Shown here one piece after another: positions 55,002 to 64,000 of a stretch of DNA of 64,000 nt. The translations under genes were made by a program, and so were the position numbers. Below the pieces are notes generated by a model that saw only the letters and a list, made by a program, of their open reading frames with translations, was not told the DNA's origin and ran no database searches. Origin of the DNA: Planctellipticum sp942493135 (GTDB lineage: Bacteria; Planctomycetota; Planctomycetia; Planctomycetales; Planctomycetaceae); assembly GCA_942493135.1 (NCBI GenBank), contig OW818684.1, forward strand, positions 1,612,001 through 1,676,000, given 5' to 3'. The number at the start of each line of letters is the position of its first letter. The stretch's first letter is position 1.

Positions 55002-56552
55002 CTACTTGTTCTGTCCCGAGGTGACGCCGGTGGACGTTTTCTGAGGCTGCGGCCGATTCCGGCTGGTGGTGCTCAGAGCGCCGGAAACCTGCCCCGTGCT
55101 GACGGTCGGACGGTCTGGCCGACCGGCTTGCAGATTGAACGGCTTCTCCTGACCGGCCTGGAACAGCCGTCGCTTCGGCTGATAGCCGACATACGACAGA
55201 AACTCATTCAGCTTGATGATGTCGACGCCATTGATGATGGCTTCCTCCTGCAATCGCTTGGCTTCCTTGTTGATCGCCCGGGCGGCGGCCTTGTCGTCAT
55301 CATTGACCAGCGTTGTTTCGTCCGGGATGTCGCCCAGGATCAGGAACTTGGTCTGCTCCGAAACGTGACCTGCTTCCTCTTCCGTCAGAACGTCGCCGTT
55401 CGCGTCAATCGGTTCGCCCTTGTCGTTGATCTCGTTGTCAAACTTGGCGTTGTTCACCGTCATGATCTGATGCAGCGTTTCCCGATCGCTGCGTCCGTCG
55501 CCGTCGAGATCGATCAGACCGACGATCGAGAAGACTTCCACCCGACCCGGCTTCCAGAGCGGAGTGTAAATCAGGTCACCCTGCGTAATCGGCCGCTTGA
55601 AATCTTCATAGACGATCCGGGCTTCCGCCGTGGTCTGATTCAGAATTCGCGTGACTTCGATCTTCCCTTTCACGTCCTGCGGGCCGCGGGCCACGCCGGG
55701 GACGTCCTTGGCATAAACGCTGAAGCTGATCCGCGGACGGAGGAAGTCCCGTTCTCCCAGGTTGATCCAGACCAGATCGGTCGAACTGTCAACGCGAACA
55801 ATTTTCCCCTGCGGCTGATCGAACGTCTGACGCGTGGTGTCGAGGAGCTGCCGACGGAGCCGTTCAATATTGGCGATCAGCTTCTGGACGTCTTCCGCCG
55901 CCTTCTTTCGTTCGGCGTCGCGACCGTCCTTCTCCTGCTGCAATTCCGCCTGAGTCTGGTTGAAATCATCGCGGAGTCTGGAGACTTCCTGCTCCTTCTG
56001 ATCGACCTGTTCTTTGTAGCGGGTCTGTTCCGTTGTCAGATCGGTCTTGGCAGTCTTGTACTTATCTTCGCTGGCATCGACCGTCTTCTGATACTGATCT
56101 CGCAAGGCGAGCAGTTCCGTGTTGGTCTTTTCGAGCGTCGCCTTAACATTGTCACGATCGGCCGTCATCGTGTTCAGCGCGGTCCGCAACTTGTCGAGCG
56201 TCGCGAGAGCGTCGGGATTGTCGCGATCACGGTGCTCTCGGCCTAACTCAGCGAGACGCTGGTTCATGTAGCCAACAACGGTGTTTGCATTCGTGGGGTT
56301 CGACGGATCGTAAACTTCGCTGATCGCCCTTTCGCCCATGATCACTTTCTTCATCGCCTGGACCGATTCGTCGAGCTGACGGCGAGCCGTCTCGCTGGTC
56401 TGCTTCTCGGCGCCCAGCGAAATCAGCGTCGCCCCCTTGGTTGAGGCGTCCTTCACGGACAGGTACGTCGTGATCCCGAGAATCACGGTCGTCAGGAAGA
56501 AAGTGATTGCGGTGTAGTGGGGCCAACCGGGTTTGTTGGTAGCAGCCGCCAT
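55002..56552 (-). CDS. Membrane-anchored coiled-coil protein, hypothetical
   Basis: 516 residues. One membrane segment near the N-terminus (YTAITFFLTTVILGITTYLS), then a long coiled coil (about 45-270, for example LTTEQTRYKEQVDQKEQEVS). A beta-rich middle follows (KIVRVDSSTDLVWINLGERD, FLRPRISFSVYA, TAEARIVYEDFKRPITQGDL). The tail is Gln/Thr-rich. I know of no named family. Conserved proteins of this shape are frequent in planctomycetes. It may connect the inner membrane to a periplasmic structure. ATG 56552. It has its own terminator. Confidence 0.75.
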   Translation of the reverse strand: MAAATNKPGWPHYTAITFFLTTVILGITTYLSVKDASTKGATLISLGAEKQTSETARRQLDESVQAMKKVIMGERAISEVYDPSNPTNANTVVGYMNQRLAELGREHRDRDNPDALATLDKLRTALNTMTADRDNVKATLEKTNTELLALRDQYQKTVDASEDKYKTAKTDLTTEQTRYKEQVDQKEQEVSRLRDDFNQTQAELQQEKDGRDAERKKAAEDVQKLIANIERLRRQLLDTTRQTFDQPQGKIVRVDSSTDLVWINLGERDFLRPRISFSVYAKDVPGVARGPQDVKGKIEVTRILNQTTAEARIVYEDFKRPITQGDLIYTPLWKPGRVEVFSIVGLIDLDGDGRSDRETLHQIMTVNNAKFDNEINDKGEPIDANGDVLTEEEAGHVSEQTKFLILGDIPDETTLVNDDDKAAARAINKEAKRLQEEAIINGVDIIKLNEFLSYVGYQPKRRLFQAGQEKPFNLQAGRPDRPTVSTGQVSGALSTTSRNRPQPQKTSTGVTSGQNK

Positions 56553-57058
56553 GTTCGTGCTCCAGAGGGGTTCACCAGTCCGCAGACGCGGCGCAGGAAA
56601 ACCTCTGCGATCGAATTGAAAATCAGAATACGCTGCGATGTGACCGGAACTGGCAAAACACACCGCTCCCGCAAAGCCGCGGCTGCGAAGGAAATCCGCA
56701 CCTCAGGACTTCAGGGAGACTTGAGTCAACTTCCCAGTCTGATCGTCTCGAATACGGTCGTCAAGAACTTTCGAGGAGCCGCGTGAGTCTGCAGGACCGG
56801 ACTTCGTCGATGGGCGGCGATTGTTCCGGTCGGAACAGCCACGCAGGCGCACCTCTCCAGACTCTGTTTCGGCGGACGGGACGACGGACTCCGTTCGAAA
56901 CCGGCAGCGAAGCATCCCGCCGCCCCGAACACGAACAGCATACCGATTCTGCCGGTGGTGCTGGTGAAATCGGGTCTGCCGCACCATAATTCGTGGTGAG
57001 ACTTAAGTATTTACTGGGCTTTCGGTTGCTGCCGTTGCTCCTTGTCGAGAACCGCCCC
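56553..57058. other. Divergent intergenic region upstream of polA
   Basis: 506 bases. Open frames of 70-94 codons exist on the minus strand (for example MLFVFGAAGC at 56941) but none keeps a convincing protein in one frame. Promoters for polA and the coiled-coil gene are presumably here. AT-rich AAGTATTTACTGGGC is at 57005-57019. Confidence 0.4.
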
Positions 57059-59827
57059 ATGACCGAGACCGTTTACCTCGTTGACAGCTTCTCGCTGATC
57101 TTCCAGGTTTTCCACGCAATTCCCCCGATGACCAGCCCGGCGGGACAGCCCACAAACGCCGTGTTCGGATTCAGCCGGGATCTGGTGGCGCTCCTGAGAG
57201 ATCATCGTCCGGGCTGGCTCATCTGCGCCTGGGATTCTTCCGGACCCGGTGAACGTCTGGGGATCTACCCCGAGTACAAAGCGAACCGTACCGAGATGCC
57301 CGAGGATCTGCGGCCGCAGATCGACCTCGTCCGGGAAGTCATTGAGGCGTTTCGGATCCCGCTGATCGAATTTCCGGGCTGGGAGGCGGATGACGTGATT
57401 GCCACGCTGACGCGGGAGGCCGTCGAGCACGGACGAGACGTCCGGATCGTCACCAGCGACAAGGACGCACGGCAGCTCCTCGGACCGCAAGTCAAACTGT
57501 ACAACTTTCGCAAGAACAGCTACCTGGACGAAGCGGGACTTCTGGAAGACTGGGGAATCCGCCCCGACCAGGTCGTCGATTTCCAATCGCTGGTCGGGGA
57601 CGCCGTCGACAACGTACCGGGCATTCCGCTCGTCGGTCCGAAAAAGGCCGCCCAGCTCCTGAAGGATTGGCAGACCCTCGAAGACGTTCTGGCCAATGCC
57701 GAGCATGCTCCCGGAGCCAAACTGCGGGAGAACTTGAAGCAATTCGCCGACCAGGCGCGAATGAGCCGGGAACTGGTCCGATTGCGGACCGACTTGCCGC
57801 TGGTCTTCGACTGGGAAGCCTCGCGGTGTGTCCAACCGGACGTACATCATCTCCAGGACGTCTTCCGCAAACTCGGTTTCCGCAAACTGGTCGACGACGT
57901 AAAGCAGTTTTCGCCGCAGGTTGCGCGTGTCGTCGCCCGCGGACTATTCGACGACGAACTGGAAACTGGGCCAGCGCCCCAGCCCGAATCTGCGGCACCA
58001 GCTGCTTCGGATCGACACTGGAAAACGATCGACACTCCCGAAAAACTGGCGACATTCGTCGCGGACCTTTCGGCGCAAAGCCGCTTCTGCGTGGACCTTG
58101 AGACGACTGGACTCGATCCGCTGCAGTCGCAGATCGTCGGGTGGGCCTTCAGCTGGGCGGCCGGAACCGGTTTCTACCTGCCGGTGCTCGGCCCGGCCGG
58201 GAGCCAGTTGCTCGACTCGGCGACCGTACTTGCGGCCCTCAAGCCATTCCTGGAGCGGGACGAGATTGAAGTCGTCAATCAGAACATCAAGTTCGACCTG
58301 ATCGTGCTGAGGGCCGCTGGCGTCCGGATCCGGAATCTCGGGCTGGACCCGATGGTCGGCGACTACCTGCTCGACGCGGGTGCCCGGTCCCACAATCTGG
58401 AAACGCTGATCGACAAATACCTGCATCGCCCGTCGATTTCGATCAAAGAGCTGATCGGCAGCGGCTCGAAGCAGAAGCGGATGGACGAGATCGCGGTCGA
58501 GAAAGTCGCCGAATACGCCTCCGAAGACGCAGACTGCTCGCTGCAGATTGCCGACCTGATCCGCCCGCAACTCGAAGCCGACCACCTTTGGAAGTTGTAC
58601 TGGGATCTGGAACGGCCGCTGATTCACGTGCTCGCCGACATGGAGTATCGCGGCATCCGCGTGAACGCCGACGAACTGCGGGCGCAGAGCGAAACGCTGA
58701 CGCGGCAGCTCGAAATGCTGATGCACGAAATCTACGAACTCGCGGGGCATCCCTTCAATATCGACTCGCCGATCCAGTTGCGGACGGTCCTGTTTGAAGA
58801 ACAGGGACTCCCCGTCCGGAAGAAGACCAAAACGGGCCCCAGCACCGATCAGGACGTGCTGGAGGAGCTGGCGACGCTTCGCCCCGACAATCCGCTGCCG
58901 CTCAAAATCATTGAGCATCGGCAGATGTCGAAGCTCAAAGGGACCTACCTGGACGCCCTACCGGCGCTGATCAATCCGCAGACAGGGCGGATTCACGCGT
59001 CGTTCAATCAGGTTGTCGCGGCGACCGGCCGGCTCAGTTCGAGCGATCCCAACTTGCAGAACATTCCCATCCGGACCCCGGCAGGGCGACAAGTCCGCAA
59101 AGCGTTTGTCCCGGAAAATCCTGACTGGCGCCTGGTGTGCGCGGACTACTCTCAGATCGAACTGCGGATGCTGGCCCACTTCAGCCGGGATCCCGTCCTA
59201 GTGGAAGCCTTCGCCAACGGCGTCGATATTCACACGGCGGTGGCGGCGGACGTGTTCGGGGTCGACCGGCAGGACGTCGACAGCGATATGCGCCGGGTCG
59301 CCAAGGCCGTCAACTTCGGCGTGATTTACGGACAAAGCCCGTATGGCCTGGCGGCGGCGCTGGGGATTACTCAGGACGATGCCGCTCGATTCATCGACGA
59401 ATACTTCAGTCGGTATGCCGGAGTCGACGCATTCCTGGAACAGACCCTGGTCGAGTGCGCGAAGACCGGCTACGCCCGGACGATCCTCGGGCGAAGGCGG
59501 GCGATCGAGGGGTTGCGGTCCGAGCGATCGCGGAATCGGACGATGCCGGAGCGGACTGCGATTAATACAGTCATCCAGGGGTCGGCGGCGGACCTCATCA
59601 AACGGGCCATGATCCGGGTCCACGATCGGCTGGAACGGGAACGGCACCCCGCCCGCCTGCTGCTCCAGATCCACGACGAACTGGTGCTGGAGTCGCCCGC
59701 GGAGGCGGTTCCGTCACTCGTAACGCTGGTGAAGGAAGAGATGGAACACGCCCTGGATCTCGACGTACCGCTGGTCGTCGACGTCTCCATCGGCCCGAAC
59801 TGGCTGGACATCGAAGACGTGGAATAG
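57059..59827 (+). CDS. polA: DNA polymerase I
   Basis: 922 residues with all three domains. The 5'-3' exonuclease (1-290) has VYLVDSFSLIFQVFHAIPPM, GWEADDVIATL, IVTSDKDARQLL and GDAVDNVPGIPLVGPKKA. The 3'-5' exonuclease (about 330-520) looks active: FCVDLETTGLD (D-x-E), NIKFDL and YASEDADC. The polymerase has ATGRLSSSDPNLQNIPIRT, CADYSQIELRMLAHFS (motif A), RRVAKAVNFGVIYGQSPYG (motif B/O-helix) and LLQIHDELVLE (motif C). It works in repair and Okazaki-fragment processing. ATG 57059 is the family-like start. The frame continues upstream without similarity. Confidence 0.97.
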   Translation: MTETVYLVDSFSLIFQVFHAIPPMTSPAGQPTNAVFGFSRDLVALLRDHRPGWLICAWDSSGPGERLGIYPEYKANRTEMPEDLRPQIDLVREVIEAFRIPLIEFPGWEADDVIATLTREAVEHGRDVRIVTSDKDARQLLGPQVKLYNFRKNSYLDEAGLLEDWGIRPDQVVDFQSLVGDAVDNVPGIPLVGPKKAAQLLKDWQTLEDVLANAEHAPGAKLRENLKQFADQARMSRELVRLRTDLPLVFDWEASRCVQPDVHHLQDVFRKLGFRKLVDDVKQFSPQVARVVARGLFDDELETGPAPQPESAAPAASDRHWKTIDTPEKLATFVADLSAQSRFCVDLETTGLDPLQSQIVGWAFSWAAGTGFYLPVLGPAGSQLLDSATVLAALKPFLERDEIEVVNQNIKFDLIVLRAAGVRIRNLGLDPMVGDYLLDAGARSHNLETLIDKYLHRPSISIKELIGSGSKQKRMDEIAVEKVAEYASEDADCSLQIADLIRPQLEADHLWKLYWDLERPLIHVLADMEYRGIRVNADELRAQSETLTRQLEMLMHEIYELAGHPFNIDSPIQLRTVLFEEQGLPVRKKTKTGPSTDQDVLEELATLRPDNPLPLKIIEHRQMSKLKGTYLDALPALINPQTGRIHASFNQVVAATGRLSSSDPNLQNIPIRTPAGRQVRKAFVPENPDWRLVCADYSQIELRMLAHFSRDPVLVEAFANGVDIHTAVAADVFGVDRQDVDSDMRRVAKAVNFGVIYGQSPYGLAAALGITQDDAARFIDEYFSRYAGVDAFLEQTLVECAKTGYARTILGRRRAIEGLRSERSRNRTMPERTAINTVIQGSAADLIKRAMIRVHDRLERERHPARLLLQIHDELVLESPAEAVPSLVTLVKEEMEHALDLDVPLVVDVSIGPNWLDIEDVE

Positions 59828-59923
59828 TCGAGAGACGAGAGTCCAGAGCCGGGAGCCGGAGGAAGCGCGAATGAGCGGCAGTCCTCGGCAATTGACAAAG
59901 AACAAATCACAAAGAACCGACCC
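59828..59923. repeat. Word-like repeat between polA and the glycosyltransferase gene
   Basis: AGTCGAGAGACGAGAGTCCA is the same module as in the composite repeats C1 and C2. CAAAGAACAAATCACAAAGA is another short quasi-repeat just before the next start. Confidence 0.5.
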
Positions 59924-61192
59924 ATGCGTATCGTGATCGTCACGGCCGGGGGCGCCGGCATGTTCTGCGGGTCGTGCATGCACGACAACACCTGGGCGCG
60001 GGCGCTCCAGCAGGCCGGACACGACGTGGTGCTGCTGCCGCTCTATACGCCACTCACGCTGGATGAAGAGAGCCTGAGCGATCGCCACGTCTACGTCGGC
60101 GGAATCAACGTCTATCTGGATGCCCGATTTCCCCTCTGGCGACGGCTGCCGCGGGCCTGGAAACGGTGGCTTGACGCGGCTTGGATCCTGCGGCTGGCGA
60201 GTCGCGGTAACGTGAGCAACAGCGCCCCCGAGCTCGGCGACCTGACGCTGTCTTTGTTGCAGGGGGATCACGGTCCGCATCGGGCCGCCCTGGAGGATCT
60301 GAACCGGCATCTGCTGGAACTGACGCCGGATGTCGTCTGTTTCAGCAATTTAATGCTTGGCGCGGGAGCATCGACGCTGCGGAGCCACTTTCGGGGGAGG
60401 ATCTGGTGCGTCCTGCAGGGTGACGACATTTTTCTGGATGCCCTGCCGGAACCCTGGCGGACGCAGGCGTGGAATCGATTGCGGGAAATCACCGGCGACG
60501 TCGACGGCTACATCACCCACAGCGATTACTACCGGCGGTTCATGGGCGAGCGGCTGAAACTGCCGGACGAGCACGTCCATCTGCTCCCCCTGACGATCGA
60601 CTGCAGCCGGCACACCGGATCTCCGAAACGCCAGCTCGGCTCGCCGCCGACCGTCGGTTACTTCGCCCGGATCGATCCGGCCAAGGGGCTGGACCTGCTG
60701 GTCGAAGCGGTTGTCCTGCTGCAGCGGGAGTTCCCCGGCGTCCGGCTGCGGGCTGGAGGATATCTCGGGGAGAGTCATCGAGGCTTTTTCAATCGAGTTC
60801 GAGAGCTCGCAGCTCCGCTGGGCGATCGGTTCGAGTATCTCGGGAGTCCGGCAACGCTGGCGGAGAAGGTCGCATTCCTGGAAGGGCTCGACCTCTTCTC
60901 CGTGCCGACGCGGTATCACGAGCCCAAGGGGATCTTCCTGCTGGAAGCCTGGGCGAACGGCCTGCCAGTCGTCCAGCCGGCGCACGGGGCATTTCCCGAG
61001 CTGGTCCATTCCACGGGCGGAGGACTGGTGGTAGCGCCCGACGACCCGGCCGCCCTTGCGGAGGGGCTGGCGCAGATGCTTCGTGACGCGGAATTGCGTC
61101 TGGCGCTGTCCGCCGCCGGAGCAGCAAACGTCCGAACGAAGCATGACCTCCCGGCTCTCGCGGCCGCTACGAACTCGCTCTGGTCGACCTGA
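59924..61192 (+). CDS. Family 4 glycosyltransferase
   Basis: 422 residues. A GT-B glycosyltransferase: MRIVIVTAGGAGMFCGSCMH is the acceptor-domain start. SPPTVGYFARIDPAKGLDLL is the donor-domain entry. HEPKGIFLLEAWANGLPVVQ is the E-x7-E nucleotide-sugar motif (E-P-K-G-I-F-L-L-E), and GGGLVVAPDDPAALAEGL follows. It would transfer a sugar to a glycolipid or surface glycan. It follows polA by 96 bases and is unlikely to share its function. Confidence 0.88.
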   Translation: MRIVIVTAGGAGMFCGSCMHDNTWARALQQAGHDVVLLPLYTPLTLDEESLSDRHVYVGGINVYLDARFPLWRRLPRAWKRWLDAAWILRLASRGNVSNSAPELGDLTLSLLQGDHGPHRAALEDLNRHLLELTPDVVCFSNLMLGAGASTLRSHFRGRIWCVLQGDDIFLDALPEPWRTQAWNRLREITGDVDGYITHSDYYRRFMGERLKLPDEHVHLLPLTIDCSRHTGSPKRQLGSPPTVGYFARIDPAKGLDLLVEAVVLLQREFPGVRLRAGGYLGESHRGFFNRVRELAAPLGDRFEYLGSPATLAEKVAFLEGLDLFSVPTRYHEPKGIFLLEAWANGLPVVQPAHGAFPELVHSTGGGLVVAPDDPAALAEGLAQMLRDAELRLALSAAGAANVRTKHDLPALAAATNSLWST

Positions 61193-61419
61193 AGCAGTTC
61201 GACCGCATCGCAACCGGCCGATTCTGCCGCTGCAGCCCATGCTTCCGCCGGCAGGATCGATTCAGGCATCTTTTTCGGAAACTTCCGGACAATCGATACA
61301 GCTTGCCGCGACTCTCATCCGATACATGCGGCAGGGCGCTGGATCATGCGCGCTGGCGGCGTCATCACTGACTCGCTCACATCCCACATCGCGTGGTGTT
61401 CAAAGTCAGGGAACGACTG

Positions 61420-63048
61420 ATGCGGACACGGAACTGGCTGTCACGTCTCCTCGGTGGAATGCTCGCACTGGCTGCGGGTGCGGAGCCCCTGTGGGCTCAA
61501 CAAGGCCCCGAGGGTGCGTATTTTTACGATGGTCCGCCGGGCTATTCCGGCGGTTATCCCGGTATGGAATCCCCCGGATATCCACCCGGTGCTCAGCCGT
61601 GGCCGGGGGTCTCCCCATACGCCGGGCCGGCGGTGGACCAGACCCGGTATGAAAACGGGACTTGGTTCCGCAAGCAGAGCTTCGGAGGACGCAAGTTCTT
61701 CTTTGACCTCGAAGCGCTCGTGACGCTGACCGGCAAGCCGCCGCAGAGTCCCATCGGAGCCAGCGGCGTCAATCAGCTGCAAGATCTCCCCGGCGTCCAG
61801 AGCCCCTTTCACAATCAGCAGTTTTTCGAGAAGCCGTTCATCGACCTCGGGCCGAACCGGGAAAACAATACCGGTTCCACGGGCGGGGGTGGTGGCGCGA
61901 CTGGAACCCTCGACGTCCAAGTCTTTCCGAACCAGAACATTGGAGTCATTTCCGAATCGCTGCTGACGGGTGGCTTGCGAGGTCGGTGGGGCTTCTGGAA
62001 TCCGGACGATACCGGCTTCCTGATCTCGGGCTTCTATACCGGTAACGCCCAGGCCGATCTGCTGATGTCCGATCCGCTCCTGAACCTGGACCCGAACAGC
62101 TACGACAACATTGTGCCGGGAAGCTACAACTTCCACCTGCACGCCTGGATGGGTCTGCCACTGGCGGGCTTCGACTCGGACGGCGATGGTCAGCCGGGAA
62201 CCGTCATTCCGTTCGACATCTCCGTCTATCTGCAGCTCAAGTCGCAGCTCTACGGGGGGAATGCAGACTACTACTTCAACAGCTTCGTCGATGGCGACGC
62301 AGTCAAGATCCGCGGACTGGCCGGCGGCCGGTACATCAACCTGCAGGAGGACTTCCAGTTCGCCGGGGTCGACAGCGGCATGGGATATACGATTCAGAAC
62401 GCGGTGAACTCAACCGGTAGCGGGGGCGGCGGCGGTGGTGGTGGTAGTACGACCACGACGGTTACCGAAATCGGAACCCCGACGACCTTCGAACCTCTCT
62501 TCAGCACGCCCGATATCATGAAGTCATATCTGCGATCCAATCTGCGGTCGCAGCTGGGCGGTCCAGAAATCGGCTTCCGCATGGATCTTGGCGGCGAGGG
62601 CTTTTCTCTGTGGACCGAGACGAAATTCGGTCTCCTGGCCAACAATTCCCGCCGTTACGTCGAAGGCTACAACATTGGCGACGCATATTCATGGCTGCTG
62701 TTTCAGGATCCCCTGGGAAATCTGACTCAGGGACCCATTATGCCGCGGCATGACATCGCAGCCACGAAGTTCCGCGACGAAAGCACGACGACCTATATCT
62801 CCCCAATGTTCGAGCAGTCGATCAACGCCCGTTCGAAGATCTTCTCGTACCTCCCCGGCTTCCGAAAGCTCCGAGTCTTCAACGAAGCCAGCTTCCAGGT
62901 CGGCTACACCTTCCTGCTGATCGGTGGAGTCTACCGGCCCAGTGACAACATCAACTGGGACGCCTATCCGGTGAATCCCAGCCTCGCTGACAAGCGGTCG
63001 AAGTACTACACCAACAACCTCAGCCTCGGTTTCGAGTGGACCTATTGA
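61420..63048 (+). CDS. BBP7-type outer-membrane beta-barrel protein
   Basis: 542 residues with a signal peptide (LLGGMLALAAGAEPLWAQ), which decides ATG 61420 (AGGGAA before it) over GTG 61393. A Pro/Gly/Tyr-rich stretch (PGYSGGYPGMESPGYPPG) precedes the barrel-like part. GLRGRWGFWNPDDTGFLISG, ALAGGR-like IRGLAGGRYINLQEDFQFAG and RVFNEASFQVGYTFLLIGGV are alternating amphipathic strands, and the chain ends with an aromatic residue (FEWTY) as barrels do. A Gly/Thr linker (GSGGGGGGGGSTTTT) interrupts at about 340-355. The family is characteristic of planctomycetes. Confidence 0.82.
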   Translation: MRTRNWLSRLLGGMLALAAGAEPLWAQQGPEGAYFYDGPPGYSGGYPGMESPGYPPGAQPWPGVSPYAGPAVDQTRYENGTWFRKQSFGGRKFFFDLEALVTLTGKPPQSPIGASGVNQLQDLPGVQSPFHNQQFFEKPFIDLGPNRENNTGSTGGGGGATGTLDVQVFPNQNIGVISESLLTGGLRGRWGFWNPDDTGFLISGFYTGNAQADLLMSDPLLNLDPNSYDNIVPGSYNFHLHAWMGLPLAGFDSDGDGQPGTVIPFDISVYLQLKSQLYGGNADYYFNSFVDGDAVKIRGLAGGRYINLQEDFQFAGVDSGMGYTIQNAVNSTGSGGGGGGGGSTTTTVTEIGTPTTFEPLFSTPDIMKSYLRSNLRSQLGGPEIGFRMDLGGEGFSLWTETKFGLLANNSRRYVEGYNIGDAYSWLLFQDPLGNLTQGPIMPRHDIAATKFRDESTTTYISPMFEQSINARSKIFSYLPGFRKLRVFNEASFQVGYTFLLIGGVYRPSDNINWDAYPVNPSLADKRSKYYTNNLSLGFEWTY

Positions 63049-63272
63049 AACTCGGCCGAGTTCTCCTGCGAATTCCCTGGACGGGGTGCAGTCGCTACGG
63101 CACTGCATCCCGTCGCTTGCATGAAGGGGATCGCCCGCCCACCAGTGTTGCGATCCGCATGGAGCAGTGCTCTTGCGACCAGTTTTTTGCTGGGGTCGGC
63201 GGGGGGCGCCGCGTCGATCACGATCGCAACACTCGAGAAAACAGCGAGACACACCACAACACGTTTCAGCAA
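63042..63272 (-). CDS. Possible small exported protein (uncertain)
   Basis: 76 codons beginning MLKRVVVCLAVFSSVAIVID with a signal-peptide-like stretch. The C-terminus runs through a hairpin and overlaps the BBP7 stop by seven bases on the other strand, which weakens it. No family recognised. Confidence 0.25.
   Translation of the reverse strand: MLKRVVVCLAVFSSVAIVIDAAPPADPSKKLVARALLHADRNTGGRAIPFMQATGCSAVATAPRPGNSQENSAEFQ
63080..63114. terminator. Strong hairpin after the BBP7 gene
   Basis: GACGGGGTGCAGT (63080-63092) pairs with ACTGCATCCCGTC (63102-63114) with one G-T pair. No T-run follows on either strand, so terminator function is only likely. Confidence 0.45.
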
Positions 63273-63278
63273 AGAGTT

Positions 63279-63467
63279 TTACGACACACGTCCAGGTTCT
63301 GGCGCCGATTTTGCGATTTTGGCCCGCAGCCTTTCTCCAAGCTGCAAATCCTTTTCCTGTAAGCGGATTCGCGTCGGTCCGGTCGCTGCGGGCTTGAGCC
63401 GCTCGGTCGACTCGGCCGATGGTTGGGGGGAGTCGTGGTTGTATGCGTTATGCGATTTCCCTAACAT
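63279..63467 (-). CDS. Possible small ORF (uncertain)
   Basis: 62 codons from ATG 63467 (MLGKSHNAYNHDSPQPSAES onward, ending APEPGRVS). Hydrophilic, with LQEKDLQLGERLRAKIAK. It would sit six bases upstream of the doubtful ORF at 63042-63272 and is divergent from the FabZ-like gene. No homologue recognised. Confidence 0.3.
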   Translation of the reverse strand: MLGKSHNAYNHDSPQPSAESTERLKPAATGPTRIRLQEKDLQLGERLRAKIAKSAPEPGRVS

Positions 63468-63522
63468 GGCTCGATTCTCCCGGCCGACGGTGCCGGGCTT
63501 TCTGTTCCGGGAATGGACTGGC

Positions 63523-64000
63523 ATGCGGTTTCTGCTGATTGATCGCATCACCGAACTGACGCCTTACAAGTCGATCAGTGCGGTGAAAAATCTGTCGCTG
63601 GCGGAGGAATACCTGGCCGACCATTTTCCGGGCTTTCCGGTGCTGCCGGGTGTCCTGATGTTGGAATCGCTCGTGCAGGCCGGCGCCTGGCTGGTTCGCT
63701 GCAGCGAAGATTTCGCACACAGCACGGTCATGCTCAAGGAAACACGGGCGGTCCGTTACAACAATTTTGTCGCACCGGGCGATCAACTGCAGTTGCAGTT
63801 GTCCGTGAAGAAGACTGCCGGCAACCTGTGGGATCTGCAGGGATCGGGAACGGTCAACGGCGGTTCGGCCGTCTCGGCCCGGATCACGCTGGAAGTGCTG
63901 AACCTGGCCGATCGCAACGTCGATCTGGCACGGGCGGATGAATTGCAGATCAAGACGTGGCGGGAGCTGCTGCCGCAGATCTGGCGTCAGCCGGTCGAAC
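63523..64000 (+). CDS. FabZ-like 3-hydroxyacyl-ACP dehydratase (3' end missing)
   Basis: At least 159 codons, cut by the window end. MRFLLIDRITELTPYKSISA and VKNLSLAEEYLADHFPGFPV carry the family start and the catalytic His (HFPGFPVLPG). VLMLESLVQAGAWLVR holds the catalytic Glu. Typical hot-dog fold of 3-hydroxyacyl-ACP dehydratases in fatty-acid synthesis. ATG 63523 fits the normal FabZ start. An in-frame ATG at 63466 would add nineteen unlikely residues. The last about 35 visible codons (LADRNVDLARADELQIKTWR) go beyond a standard FabZ, so this may be the longer planctomycete type. Confidence 0.8.
   Translation, partial: MRFLLIDRITELTPYKSISAVKNLSLAEEYLADHFPGFPVLPGVLMLESLVQAGAWLVRCSEDFAHSTVMLKETRAVRYNNFVAPGDQLQLQLSVKKTAGNLWDLQGSGTVNGGSAVSARITLEVLNLADRNVDLARADELQIKTWRELLPQIWRQPVE

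Noticed and set aside
56726..56941. Possible lipoprotein MLFVFGAAGC upstream of polA
   Set aside because: The plausible start and a plausible end (GSSKVLDDRIRDDQTG) lie in different frames. No single convincing protein is present.

Overview
The window looks like a piece of a high-GC planctomycete chromosome (Planctomycetales-like). This is inferred from gene families typical of that phylum: three DUF1559 prepilin-like proteins, a secreted sulfatase, a giant PVC-type c-type cytochrome with HEAT-like repeats, a BBP7-type outer-membrane barrel, Uma2 proteins, Tat-exported oxidoreductases and isomerases, and acyl-carrier-like proteins. No rRNA, tRNA, CRISPR array, phage or insertion sequence was recognised. 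Both window ends cut genes (a serine hydrolase at the left, a FabZ-like dehydratase at the right).

Layout. 1-2.3 kb: end of a beta-lactamase-like hydrolase, two odd carrier-protein genes whose ACP fold is permuted around the carrier-serine site, then about 300 bases packed with strong hairpins. 2.3-9.6 kb: secreted sulfatase, secreted nucleotide-pyrophosphatase-like phosphodiesterase, a polytopic membrane protein, an RlmI-like methyltransferase and a small membrane protein. 9.8-18.8 kb: PVC cytochrome, sugar isomerase, beta-helix protein, two cupredoxin-like paralogues (one with copper ligands lost) and a TsdA-like dihaem cytochrome. 19-24.5 kb: a translationally coupled YhaO/YhaN-like pair in which the nuclease partner has lost its metal ligands, and a methyltransferase. 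24.7-33 kb: DUF3806 protein, DUF1559 proteins, small lipoproteins and a Tat-exported FAD oxidoreductase. 33-36.1 kb: a tight PhyH, MFS, ArsI-fusion operon. 36.1-38.6 kb: geranylgeranyl-reductase-like flavoprotein plus cyclopropane-fatty-acid synthase. 39-42.5 kb: OYE-like oxidoreductase, TerC, GreA, Uma2. 42.7-47 kb: a sugar-metabolism group (Gfo/Idh/MocA, isomerase, cupin). 47.1-54.9 kb: a seven-gene operon in the order of the complex I membrane arm (A/H/J/K/L/M/N-like) with no peripheral-arm genes and with most proton-channel residues replaced. 55-64 kb: coiled-coil membrane protein, DNA polymerase I, glycosyltransferase, BBP7 barrel, FabZ-like start.

The most notable signals are the membrane-arm-only complex I-like operon, the permuted carrier proteins, the dead YhaO-like partner, the ArsI-methyltransferase-like fusion operon, and a rich set of intergenic repeats. 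The repeats include GTAGGG-plus-palindrome elements that supply the stop codons of three genes, and mosaic repeats that recur in the same internal order at several loci or form roughly 200-base imperfect palindromes.
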